A stretch of 64,000 nt of DNA. Origin: Burkholderia sp. BCC0506 (lineage in GTDB: Bacteria > Pseudomonadota > Gammaproteobacteria > Burkholderiales > Burkholderiaceae). Under the pieces are notes generated by a model. It ran no database searches and was not told the origin of the DNA. It saw nothing but the letters and a program-made list of their open reading frames with translations. The stretch covers positions 124,001 to 188,000 of the forward strand of contig NZ_CADFEN010000010.1 in the NCBI RefSeq assembly GCF_902833145.1. The letters are read 5' to 3'. A program made the translations under genes and the position numbers. Positions 38,540 through 46,589 of this stretch are shown one piece after another; position 1 is the first letter of the stretch; each line of letters opens with the position of its first letter.

Positions 38540-38730
38540 GGTGATGAAAACGCGGGATATCGGCGGCGCCGATCGATTCGCCATCATACGTGCTTTCACG
38601 CGCATGCCGCGCGACGCGGCGGCAAAAGTGCCCGATGCGGCCGTGCGGTTGCCGCATGCCGTACCGGCGTGCCGCCGCTCGCGTGGCCGCCTCGCTCCGC
38701 TTGCCCGGATCGCTGTCGCCGTTCGCGGCG

Positions 38731-39717
38731 TCACAGCTCGATCACGCGCCCCGTTTTCCACGACGTCATCGCGGCGTCGGCCAGTTCGAGCGCGGCGAGC
38801 CCGTCGTCGATCGTCGTCCTGACCGGCGTGCCGTCGCGCAGCGCGTCGACGAAGTGCGCGATCTCGGCCGCGTACGCGTGCCGGTAGCGTTCGAGGAAGA
38901 ACGGCTCCGGCACGTCTGTCGCGATGCCGCCCGCGCACCACGCGCTCACCTCGGTCGGCCGCACGTTGCCGGCCTGCAGCATCCCATGGCTGCCGAGCAG
39001 TTCGAAGCGCTGGTCGTAGCCGTAGGCCGCGCGCCGCGACGTGTTGATCTGGCACAGCAAGCCGCGCCGCGTGCGGATCGTCACGGCCGTCGAATCGATG
39101 TCGCCCGCGTCGCGCACGGCCGGATCGGTCAGGCAACTGCCCGTCGCATGCAGCGTCTGCGCCTCGTCGCCGAGGATCCAGCGGAACACGTCGAAGTCGT
39201 GGATCAGCATGTCCTTGAAAATGCCGCCTGAACTGCGGATGTAGTCGGCCGGCGGCGCGCCCGGGTCGCGGCTCGTCACGATCAGCATTTCGGGCGCGCC
39301 GATCTCGCCCCGCGCGACGCGTGCCTTCAGCGCCGCGAAGGTCGGGTCGAAGCGGCGCTGGAAGCCGATCATGCAGGTCACGCCGGTGCGCCGCACGACG
39401 TCCGCGCACGCGCGCGAGCGTTCGACGGTCAGGTCGACCGGCTTCTCGCAGAACACCGCCTTGCCCGCGTTCGCGGCCGCGACGATGAGGTCCGCATGCG
39501 TGTCGGTGCTCGACGCGATCACGACGGCCTGCACCGCCGCATCGCCGAGCGCGCGCTCGATGTCGGCGACCTGCGCGCCGTGCGCGTGCGCGAGCGCTTG
39601 CGCCGACGGCGCATGGCGGTCGATCACGTACTTCAGTTTCGCGCCCGGATGGCGCGCGAGATTCGCCGCATGGATCTTGCCGATCCGGCCCGCGCCGAAC
39701 AAAGCGAATTCGATCAT
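38731..39717 (-). CDS. iolG: Gfo/Idh/MocA-family dehydrogenase, inositol 2-dehydrogenase-like
   Basis: NAD-dependent oxidoreductase of 328 residues. The Rossmann motif is LFGAGRIGKIHAANLA; FCEKPVDLT carries the conserved lysine; and GGIFKDMLIHDFDVFRWILG holds the catalytic Asp-His pair. These are the features of myo-inositol dehydrogenases and of MocA. It lies 74 bp behind a TIM-barrel isomerase gene. The exact cyclitol or sugar cannot be settled by sequence alone, so the symbol marks the family. Confidence 0.82.
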   Translation of the reverse strand: MIEFALFGAGRIGKIHAANLARHPGAKLKYVIDRHAPSAQALAHAHGAQVADIERALGDAAVQAVVIASSTDTHADLIVAAANAGKAVFCEKPVDLTVERSRACADVVRRTGVTCMIGFQRRFDPTFAALKARVARGEIGAPEMLIVTSRDPGAPPADYIRSSGGIFKDMLIHDFDVFRWILGDEAQTLHATGSCLTDPAVRDAGDIDSTAVTIRTRRGLLCQINTSRRAAYGYDQRFELLGSHGMLQAGNVRPTEVSAWCAGGIATDVPEPFFLERYRHAYAAEIAHFVDALRDGTPVRTTIDDGLAALELADAAMTSWKTGRVIEL

Positions 39718-39791
39718 TCCGTTCTCCTGTGGATTCTGTTGTCTTGCCGATGCGCGACCCGCGTGAGTCGCGCACCGTCACGGCGGTCCGC

Positions 39792-40619
39792 TCAGCGATC
39801 CGCCAGCTCCCCGCGCACGTAGTCGATGCTCGCGCGCAGCCGGTCCTCGATGTCGCCGGCTTCGGCGATTTCGCTCGCGAACGGCTCGAACGACAACGCG
39901 CCGCGGTAGCCGCGCGCGAGCAGTTCGCGCAGTTGCCGGACGTTGCCGAGCCGGTCCGCGCCGCCGACCAGCACGCGGTGGCCGTCGCGCATCCGCTCGA
40001 TTGGCAGGTCGGCTTCCTCGACGCCCGAGAGGTGCACGAGGCCCGTCAGGTTCGGGAAGAAGATGTCCTCGCCGGCGAGGTGATGATGGAACGTGTCGTG
40101 CACGAGCCGGAACACCGGCTCGCCTGCGGCCGCGTAGATGCCCTTCACCGCGTCCGACTTGCGGCGCAGCGCGCACTCTTCGAAGCCGAGCGGCTCGATG
40201 AAGCCGAGCAGGCCGCGGGCTTCGAGGGTCGGCTTCAGCGCCTTCAGTGCGGTCACGAGATCCGCATGGCGGGCGTCTGCGCTGCGCGTGTCGCCGCGGC
40301 TGTTGGTCGGGCACAGCACCAGCGCGCGTGCGCCGCATTGCGACGCGTAGTCGGCCAGCACGGTCGCCTCGTCCGCGCGCTCGGCATTCCACTGCTCGAA
40401 GCGCTGCAGCGCGTTGATCGTCAGGATCGTCACGCCGCCGGCTTCGGCCGTCGCGCGGACGGCGGCGGCCGGCGTGCCGTCGGCGATCTCGACGCCGTCG
40501 AGGTCGTTGCGGATCTCGATCGTATCGACGCCGAGACGCCGGCACAGCGCGACGTAGCGGTCGAGCGGCAAGCGCGGCGCGCTCATCCGGTTCAGCGAAA
40601 AGTGGAAGGCTTGCGTCAT
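39792..40619 (-). CDS. TIM-barrel sugar isomerase (IolI/inosose isomerase-like)
   Basis: AP-endonuclease-2-fold protein of 275 residues. GFIEPLGFEEC and LVHDTFHHHLAG give metal ligands as in IolI and related isomerases; SFEPFASEI supplies the last glutamate. Such enzymes shift keto groups on inosose or epimerise sugars. It sits between a second TIM-barrel gene (37 bp upstream) and the dehydrogenase. Inosose isomerase is the best guess by context. Confidence 0.78.
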   Translation of the reverse strand: MTQAFHFSLNRMSAPRLPLDRYVALCRRLGVDTIEIRNDLDGVEIADGTPAAAVRATAEAGGVTILTINALQRFEQWNAERADEATVLADYASQCGARALVLCPTNSRGDTRSADARHADLVTALKALKPTLEARGLLGFIEPLGFEECALRRKSDAVKGIYAAAGEPVFRLVHDTFHHHLAGEDIFFPNLTGLVHLSGVEEADLPIERMRDGHRVLVGGADRLGNVRQLRELLARGYRGALSFEPFASEIAEAGDIEDRLRASIDYVRGELADR

Positions 40620-40656
40620 CGTTCTGTCCTTGGGGCTTGGGTGGGACGGGTCCGAA

Positions 40657-41676
40657 TCAGGTGCCGGCGCGCGCGGCGAGTGCTTGCCACGTGTCGCGCA
40701 GCCAGTGCGCGCACGCGACGTTGTTGTCGAAGATCGAGTAGCGCGCGCCGCCGCCGTAGTCGGGAAACGGGATGAACTCGCAACTGATCTGCTCGAGTCG
40801 TGCCGGGTGCGCATGAGCGGGAGCGCGAACCTGCGTCTGCGCTTGCAGCAACTGGCGCAGCGCGGCTTTCCACGTGTCGAGCGCATCCGCGCGCCATTGG
40901 CCGTGATAGGCGCCCGGTGCGGGTGCGACGAACGGGTACTGGATGCCGCGGCCGGGCCGGCCGTCCGCGCGGCGCATCCAGCGGTTGACGGGGTTGTCCG
41001 GGCTCACGCTGCGCGCATGCGCATGCCGGACCCAGCCGCGCGCGATCCAGTCGGCGTAGATCGCGGCGGGTGAAGCGGGGTCGAGCATCGCGCGGCCACC
41101 GTCGGCCGATTCGCGCACGCCCGACGCGTCGAGTTCGGCGCGGTTGCCGATCTTGAACAGCAGGTGCGCATGATCGAGCGTGATCCGGAACGGCGCGCCG
41201 GCCTGCTCGACATGCCGCGCGACGCGCGCCACGCGCGCGAAATCCTCGCTCCACATGTCGACGTGCACTTCGAGGCTCGGCAGGCAGCCGACCGGATCGC
41301 CGCATTCATAGGCGCGCAGGTAGAAATCGGCGACCTCGCGATCGGACAGCGGATGGCCGTCCGCGTGATGCGCGAACAGCTGGCAGTTGAGCACCGTGCT
41401 GCCGAAGCGTGCGCCTGCCGCGACGATCTCGGCGACATGCGCTTCGTCGCGGCCCGCGCGCCAGATGCCGCCGATCACGCGAATCGGCAGCGCGTGGCGC
41501 TCGACCAGCGCGAAATACGGCGACAGGTCCTCGCCGCGCGCCGGGTTCTTTTCGATGTAGTCGAACACGCCGGCGGCGGCGACCCGCCGGAAGCGCTCGG
41601 CGGGCGTGGGCGGCGGCAGCCCGTCGTGTTCGAGCACGCCGTCGAGGTTCACGCCGATGAGGATCGGTTCGGCCAT
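40657..41676 (-). CDS. TIM-barrel sugar isomerase/epimerase family protein
   Basis: Protein of 339 residues, first gene of the operon. LEVHVDMWSEDF, FRITLDHAHLLFKIG and the late CEFIPFPDYGGG stretch fit the xylose-isomerase-like TIM-barrel superfamily with a metal site, though it is longer and more divergent than IolE, IolI or MocC. The product is unknown; by position it may handle the first cyclitol intermediate. A perfect palindrome, the likely operator of the LacI-type regulator, lies 72 bases before the ATG. Confidence 0.68.
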   Translation of the reverse strand: MAEPILIGVNLDGVLEHDGLPPPTPAERFRRVAAAGVFDYIEKNPARGEDLSPYFALVERHALPIRVIGGIWRAGRDEAHVAEIVAAGARFGSTVLNCQLFAHHADGHPLSDREVADFYLRAYECGDPVGCLPSLEVHVDMWSEDFARVARVARHVEQAGAPFRITLDHAHLLFKIGNRAELDASGVRESADGGRAMLDPASPAAIYADWIARGWVRHAHARSVSPDNPVNRWMRRADGRPGRGIQYPFVAPAPGAYHGQWRADALDTWKAALRQLLQAQTQVRAPAHAHPARLEQISCEFIPFPDYGGGARYSIFDNNVACAHWLRDTWQALAARAGT

Positions 41677-41747
41677 CGTCTCCTGTCCGTTGTCGTTCGT
41701 GGATGGCTGATCAATGTACGGATGCGCGGCACGCGCCGCATGACAAA

Positions 41748-41769
41748 CGTTGGCGAAAAATCGCCAACG
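41748..41769. promoter_or_regulatory. candidate LacI-type operator before the isomerase operon
   Basis: A perfect inverted repeat CGTTGGCGA-AAAA-TCGCCAACG. Its core TTGGCGA-N4-TCGCCAA recurs with a few changes at 42945-42962 beside the regulator gene. A -35-like TTGTCA (minus strand, 41741-41746) lies right next to it. Confidence 0.7.
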
Positions 41770-41819
41770 CGACGGTCGATTTTTTCGCCGCGAGCACGCG
41801 GCCCGCCGCGCGGCGCGAT

Positions 41820-42884
41820 TCACGGCTGCAGGTACGCGCTCGTCCTCACGTTCGCCGGACAGAACACGCGGAATTCGACCGGATCGTCCGGCGGCGGCTG
41901 CTCGACGATGCCGCACGCATGCAGCACGTGCTGCAATGCGGAAATCGCCTGACCGTCGGGATCCTGGTCGATCGCGAGATCCATCGCGCCCGCTTCGATG
42001 AAGGTGCGGTGCAGGTCGATCATCTCGTGGCCGATCCACACGACGCGCCCGACCGCGCCGGCCTTGCGCAGCGCGGCTTCGATGCCGGCCGACCCGGCGC
42101 CGCTGTTGTAGATCGCGACCACGTCGTCGTGCGCCTGCAGCGCCTTCGACACCGCGCGGTAGCAGCGGTCGTCCTGGTCGAGCGTCTCGATCGGTTCGTC
42201 GTCGCAGCGCAGGGCGGCGAATGCGTCGGCGAGCTGGTCGCGGCAGCCGGCCATCCGGTCGGCGTGGGCGCGGTAGCCCATCCGCCCGCCAAGCAGCAGC
42301 ACGCGGCCGGCGCGCGCGGCAAGGCGGCCGATGTAGTAGCCGGCCGTGCGCCCCGCGCGATAGTTGTCGATGCCGGCGAAGTGCGCGCGGTCGATGCCGC
42401 CGATGTCGGTGACCATCGTGACGACGGTCTCGCCCCGCGCGATCGCGCCGGCCAGTGCGTCGCGTATGCGGGCCGTGTCGTGCGCGGTAACGATCAGCGC
42501 CGCGCGCCGGTAAGCGGGCCGCTCGATCAGCGCGGCGGCGCGCGCGTCGTCCGCGGCGGGCAGGATCGTCCGGTGCACGACCACGCGCCGGTCGAGCATC
42601 TGCAGCGAGCGCTGCAGCGCCTGCTGCAATCGTCGGAAGAACGGCGCGTCGGTGTCCGGCAGCAGTACGTCGACATGGATCAGCCCGTGCCGCGTGTCGG
42701 GCAGCTGGCGCGGCACGCCGAGTTGCCGCGCGGCCGCCACCACGCGTTCGCGTGCCTGCGCGGAGACGCTGCCGCGCTCGTTCAGCACGCGGTCGACGGT
42801 CGTCGTGCTGACGCCGGCGAGCGCGGCGATTTCGTCGAAGCGCGCGGTGCGCTTGCGCCAGCGCGGCCCGGATTCACCTGCCAT
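41820..42884 (-). CDS. LacI-family transcriptional regulator
   Basis: Regulator of 354 residues with the N-terminal LacI helix-turn-helix and hinge (RFDEIAALAGVSTTTVDRVL) and a periplasmic-binding-fold effector domain. It lies between the isomerase/dehydrogenase operon, on the same strand, and the divergent oxygenase operon. I chose the ATG at 42884, which has GGAG seven bases upstream, over two upstream Met codons. Its own promoter appears to contain one of the two operators, which suggests autorepression and control of both flanking operons. Confidence 0.87.
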   Translation of the reverse strand: MAGESGPRWRKRTARFDEIAALAGVSTTTVDRVLNERGSVSAQARERVVAAARQLGVPRQLPDTRHGLIHVDVLLPDTDAPFFRRLQQALQRSLQMLDRRVVVHRTILPAADDARAAALIERPAYRRAALIVTAHDTARIRDALAGAIARGETVVTMVTDIGGIDRAHFAGIDNYRAGRTAGYYIGRLAARAGRVLLLGGRMGYRAHADRMAGCRDQLADAFAALRCDDEPIETLDQDDRCYRAVSKALQAHDDVVAIYNSGAGSAGIEAALRKAGAVGRVVWIGHEMIDLHRTFIEAGAMDLAIDQDPDGQAISALQHVLHACGIVEQPPPDDPVEFRVFCPANVRTSAYLQP

Positions 42885-42933
42885 GGTCGTCTCCATCGTG
42901 AGGGTCGCCATCGATCGCGTGGCGTTGTCGGGC

Positions 42934-42962
42934 ACGCTAAAGCGATGGCGAAATCTCGTCAA
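42934..42962 (-). promoter_or_regulatory. promoter of the LacI-type regulator with embedded operator
   Basis: On the minus strand TTGACG (42957-42962), a 17-base spacer and TAGCGT (42934-42939). The operator-like ATGGCGA-N4-TCGTCAA at 42945-42962 covers the -35, so binding would block the promoter. It matches the palindrome at 41750-41767 in most positions. Confidence 0.6.
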
Positions 42963-42970
42963 CGTTTCGA

Positions 42971-42999
42971 TTGAGGCGGGGTGGCCGCTCGCCTAATTT
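42971..42999 (+). promoter_or_regulatory. candidate promoter of the oxygenase operon
   Basis: TTGAGG (42971-42976), a 17-base spacer and TAATTT (42994-42999), ending 51 bases before the start codon of the membrane oxygenase gene. The shared operator ends eight bases upstream of the -35. Confidence 0.45.
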
Positions 43000-43050
43000 C
43001 GCTCTTGTGGCGAAGCGCGTCCCGCGCACAAGGCACTCCAGGAGACAGAC

Positions 43051-44133
43051 GTGACCCATATCGACGACCCGGCACGCGAGCACACGGCGGCGCGCCGTCG
43101 GGCATACCGAATGATCGGCGGCGCCGGCGAGCGCGCGCAGGCCGCCGGGCTCGTCAACGCTGCGTGGTACCGGTGCGCGGTGCCGCGGCCGTTGATGAAG
43201 CAACTGATGCAGCGCAGCGATGCGCGTGCGATTCGCGACACGCTGATCTGGTACGCGGCGATCGCGATCACGGGCGCGCTCGCGTGGCTGGCGTGGCGCG
43301 CGCATTCGGCGTGGGCGATCCCTGCGTTCTTCGTGTACGGCACGCTGTACTGCAGCCCGGCCGATTCGCGCTGGCACGAATGCGGGCACGGCACCGCGTT
43401 CCGCACACGCTGGATGAACGACGTGCTGTACCAGGTCGCCTCGTTCCAGGTGTTCCGCCGCGCGACCGCATGGCGCTGGAGCCATGCACGCCATCACACC
43501 GATACGCTCGTCGTCGGGCGCGATCCGGAAATCGCCGCGCCGAAGCCGACCGACTGGCTCGCGCTCGCGCTGAACGTCGTCGCGCTCAAGCACGCGGCCG
43601 GCGAGCTGCGCAAGATGGTCGCGGTATCGTTGACCGGCCGGCTCGACGACGAGGAACGCACGTACGTGCCCGAAGCGGAATGGCCGAAGGTCGTGCGCGA
43701 GTCGCGCATCCATCTCGCGATCCACGCGCTCGTGACGGGCGCCGCGCTCTACTGGCACACGATCCTGCCGCTGCTCTACATCGGCCTGCCGAGCCTCTAC
43801 GGCGCATGGCTGTACCTGTACTTCGGGCTCACGCAGCACGCGGGCATGCCCGAGAACGTGCTCGATCACCGGCGCAACTGCCGGACCGTGATGATGAATC
43901 CGGTATTCCGCTTCCTGTACTGGAACATGAACTATCACGTCGAGCACCACATGTTCCCGATGGTGCCGTTCCATGCGCTGCCGAAGCTGCACGAAGCCGT
44001 GAAGGCCGACATGCCGCCGCCGTACCGCAGCACGCTTGCGGCGTACGCGGAGATCGTGCCGGCGCTGGTCCGGCAGACGCGCGACCCGTCCGCTTGCGTC
44101 GTGCGGCCGGTGCCCGATGCCGCGCGCGCCTAG
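43051..44133 (+). CDS. membrane di-iron oxygenase of the fatty-acid desaturase family (MocD-like)
   Basis: Protein of 360 residues with hydrophobic segments at about 63-100 and 225-275 and the three histidine boxes of membrane di-iron enzymes: HECGH (109-113), HARHH (145-149) and HVEHH (296-300). Together with the Rieske ferredoxin and the ferredoxin reductase that follow, it matches the MocDEF set of rhizopine catabolism, where MocD is thought to remove the O-methyl group of methyl-scyllo-inosamine. Here the substrate may be a methylated inositol; that is inference from neighbours. A lipid desaturase is less likely because the dedicated electron chain is of the ring/ether oxygenase type. The start is GTG with AGGAGA upstream. 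Confidence 0.78.
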   Translation: MTHIDDPAREHTAARRRAYRMIGGAGERAQAAGLVNAAWYRCAVPRPLMKQLMQRSDARAIRDTLIWYAAIAITGALAWLAWRAHSAWAIPAFFVYGTLYCSPADSRWHECGHGTAFRTRWMNDVLYQVASFQVFRRATAWRWSHARHHTDTLVVGRDPEIAAPKPTDWLALALNVVALKHAAGELRKMVAVSLTGRLDDEERTYVPEAEWPKVVRESRIHLAIHALVTGAALYWHTILPLLYIGLPSLYGAWLYLYFGLTQHAGMPENVLDHRRNCRTVMMNPVFRFLYWNMNYHVEHHMFPMVPFHALPKLHEAVKADMPPPYRSTLAAYAEIVPALVRQTRDPSACVVRPVPDAARA

Positions 44134-44169
44134 CCGTTATCGAATATCCCGACGAAGGAGACACACACC

Positions 44170-44478
44170 ATGACGCAATGGATCGACACCGGCGCGCTCG
44201 ACGACATCGACGACGAAGACGTCGCGCGCTTCGATCATGCCGGCCACACGTATGCGATCTACCGGATCGACGGCCAGGTTTATGCGAGCGACGGCCTGTG
44301 CACCCACGAGCAGGTGCATCTCGCGGACGGGCTCGTGATGGATCACGTGATCGAATGCCCGAAGCACAACGGCCGCTTCGACGTGCGCGACGGCCGGCCG
44401 CTGTCGGCACCCGCGTGCGAGAAGCTGCGCACGTACCGTGCGAAGATCGAGGACGGTCGCATCCTGATCGAGGTGTGA
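44170..44478 (+). CDS. Rieske [2Fe-2S] ferredoxin (MocE-like)
   Basis: Soluble protein of 102 residues with one Rieske domain. The cluster ligands are Cys44-x-His46 (CTHEQ) and Cys63-x-x-His66 (CPKHNGRF). It should pass electrons from the reductase encoded 4 bp downstream to the membrane oxygenase encoded 36 bp upstream. GGAGA precedes the ATG. Confidence 0.88.
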   Translation: MTQWIDTGALDDIDDEDVARFDHAGHTYAIYRIDGQVYASDGLCTHEQVHLADGLVMDHVIECPKHNGRFDVRDGRPLSAPACEKLRTYRAKIEDGRILIEV

Positions 44479-44482
44479 CGCG

Positions 44483-45733
44483 ATGACCAGCGACCGGGTG
44501 ATGGCGATCGTCGGCGCGGGCCATGCGGGCGGGCGTGCCGCGCAGGTGCTGCGCGCGTCCGGCTGGCGCGGGCGCATCGTGCTGATCGGGGCGGAGCCGC
44601 ATGGGCCGTACGAGCGGCCGCCGTTGTCGAAGGGCGTGCTGACGGGCGAGCGCAGCGCGGCGCAATGCCGGCTGCGCGATACCGAAGCCTGGGCGGCCGA
44701 CCGCATCGAGCGGATCGTCGGGACCGTCGAGCGCATCGATCCGCGCGCACGCGAGGTGCGCGTGTCGGGCGGGCACGTGTTCGGCTACGACGCGCTGCTG
44801 CTGGCCACCGGCGGCCGCGCGCGCCGTCTGGCCGTTCCGGGCGCGGCGCTCGACGGCGTGGTCGCGTTGCGCACGCTCGACGACGCGGCCGCGCTCGGCG
44901 CGCGGCTCGTGCCCGACGCGCGGATCGTGCTGGTCGGCGGCGGCTTCATCGGTCTCGAAGTCGCGGCGTCGGCGCGGCAGCGCGGCTGCCGCGTGACCGT
45001 GCTCGATGCGGCGCCGCGGCTGCTCGGCCGCGCGGTGCCCGAAGCCATCGCGATGCGCGTGCAGTCGCTTCATGACGAGCGGGGCGTGGCGATCCGCCTG
45101 AACCGGACGCCGGTTGCGATCGAGCGGGCATCGGGCGGTGCACTGGCCGTCGTGCTCGACGACGGCGACACGCTGCTCGCCGACACGGTCGTAACCGGCA
45201 TCGGCATCGAGCCGGCTGACGAGCTGGCGCGCGATGCGGGCCTCGCGGTCGAGCGCGGCATCGTCGTGAACGCGCAGCTCGAGACGTCGGCGCGCGGGGT
45301 CTTCGCGGCGGGCGACGTCGCCGTGTTCCCGAGCGTGTTATCGGGGCGGCCGGTTCGACAGGAGACGTGGCACGGCGCCGACACGCAGGCGCACGTCGCC
45401 GCCCGCAACATGCTCGGTGCGGGCGAGCCGTATCGCGACATGCCGTGGTTCTGGTCCGATCAATACGATGCGCAATTGCAGGTGGCCGGGGAGCCGGCGC
45501 TCGGCACGCGGTCGGTCGCGCGCGTGCTCGGCGACGACGCGGAAATCCATTTCCATTTCGATGCGCTCGCGCGGCTCGTCGCGGCGAGCGGCTTCGGCCG
45601 TGCAGCGGGATTCGTGAAGGACATGCGCGTGGCGCGCATGCTGGTCGAGCGCGGGATCGACGTGACGCCGGCGGCGCTCGCGGACGTCGGCGTGAAGCTG
45701 AAGTCGCTGGTGACGGCCGCGAACGGCCGGTAG
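44483..45733 (+). CDS. NAD(P)H:ferredoxin reductase, FAD-dependent (MocF-like)
   Basis: Protein of 416 residues of the oxygenase-coupled ferredoxin reductase type. The FAD-binding motif is IVGAGHAGGRAAQVL, followed by YERPPLSK; the NAD(P)H motif is VLVGGGFIGLEVAASARQRG; the second FAD motif is GVFAAGDVA. It completes the three-component oxygenase: reductase, Rieske ferredoxin, di-iron oxygenase. It converges on glpF. Confidence 0.88.
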   Translation: MTSDRVMAIVGAGHAGGRAAQVLRASGWRGRIVLIGAEPHGPYERPPLSKGVLTGERSAAQCRLRDTEAWAADRIERIVGTVERIDPRAREVRVSGGHVFGYDALLLATGGRARRLAVPGAALDGVVALRTLDDAAALGARLVPDARIVLVGGGFIGLEVAASARQRGCRVTVLDAAPRLLGRAVPEAIAMRVQSLHDERGVAIRLNRTPVAIERASGGALAVVLDDGDTLLADTVVTGIGIEPADELARDAGLAVERGIVVNAQLETSARGVFAAGDVAVFPSVLSGRPVRQETWHGADTQAHVAARNMLGAGEPYRDMPWFWSDQYDAQLQVAGEPALGTRSVARVLGDDAEIHFHFDALARLVAASGFGRAAGFVKDMRVARMLVERGIDVTPAALADVGVKLKSLVTAANGR

Positions 45734-45752
45734 AAGCAAGGAAGGGCGTGAA

Positions 45753-45777
45753 GCGCGCGGCAGGGAAGGCCGCGCGC
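45753..45777. terminator. GC hairpin between converging genes
   Basis: A 9-bp perfect stem GCGCGCGGC/GCCGCGCGC with a seven-base loop in the 60-bp gap between the converging reductase gene and glpF. There is no T tract; the role is inferred from position. Confidence 0.4.
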
Positions 45778-45793
45778 GTCGTTCAAACCGCGA

Positions 45794-46510
45794 TCAGGCC
45801 ATCGCGTGCAGGCGCAGATACAGCCCGGCCGCCGCGGCGCCGCCGAGCAGCGGGCCGATCACCGGCACCCATGCATAGCGCCAGTCGCTGTCGCGCTTGC
45901 CGGGAATCGGCAGCAGCGCATGCATGATGCGCGGCGACAGGTCGCGCGCGGGGCTCATCGCATAGCCGGTCGGGCCGCCGAGCGAGATGCCGATGCCGAG
46001 CACGAGCAGGCCGACGGGCAGCGCATCGAGTGCGCCGAGGCCGACCTGCGGCGACGCGAGATACAGCACGCCGAGGATCAGCACGAACGTGCAGATCGCT
46101 TCGGTCAGCACGTTGTGCGTGACGCTGCGGATCGCCGGCGCGGTGCAGAACACCGCGAGCTTCAGGTCCGCATCGGCTTCCTTCGCGAAGTGCTGGCGAT
46201 ACGCGAGCCACACGAGCAAGGCGCCCGCCATCCCGCCGAGCATCTGCGCGAGCACGTAGCCGCCGACTTTCGACCACGCGAACTTGCCCGCGAGCGCGAG
46301 GCTGATCGTGACGATCGGGTTCAGGTGCGCGCCGCTGAACGACGCGGTCACGTAGACCGCGACGAACACCGCCATCGCCCAGCCCATCACGATCACGATC
46401 AGGTCCGCGCCTTTGCCCTTGGTCTTTGCAAGCAGCACGTTTGCGACCGCGCCGTTGCCGAGCAGCACGAGGATCGCGGTGCCGATGAATTCTGCAATAT
46501 AAGGTGACAT
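45794..46510 (-). CDS. glpF: glycerol uptake facilitator (aquaglyceroporin)
   Basis: Channel of 238 residues with six membrane helices. The two half-helices that normally carry Asn-Pro-Ala read HLNPIVTI and GYAMSPARDLSPR, so the first box is NPI and the second SPA. The conserved ARD after the second box marks the glycerol-conducting subgroup. It follows glpK by 79 bp and is the last gene of glpD-glpK-glpF. Confidence 0.88.
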   Translation of the reverse strand: MSPYIAEFIGTAILVLLGNGAVANVLLAKTKGKGADLIVIVMGWAMAVFVAVYVTASFSGAHLNPIVTISLALAGKFAWSKVGGYVLAQMLGGMAGALLVWLAYRQHFAKEADADLKLAVFCTAPAIRSVTHNVLTEAICTFVLILGVLYLASPQVGLGALDALPVGLLVLGIGISLGGPTGYAMSPARDLSPRIMHALLPIPGKRDSDWRYAWVPVIGPLLGGAAAAGLYLRLHAMA

Positions 46511-46589
46511 GATTGTCTCTCGAAGTCACGGCGGACTCGCGCGCTGCGCGGTCCGCCGGTGTTGTTGTATGTCGTTTGGTGTCTTTCGA

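Noticed and set aside
38540-38730. Possible gene in the gap between the HAD phosphatase and the dehydrogenase
   Set aside because: Frames there are antisense or lack a ribosome site; nothing resembled a protein family.
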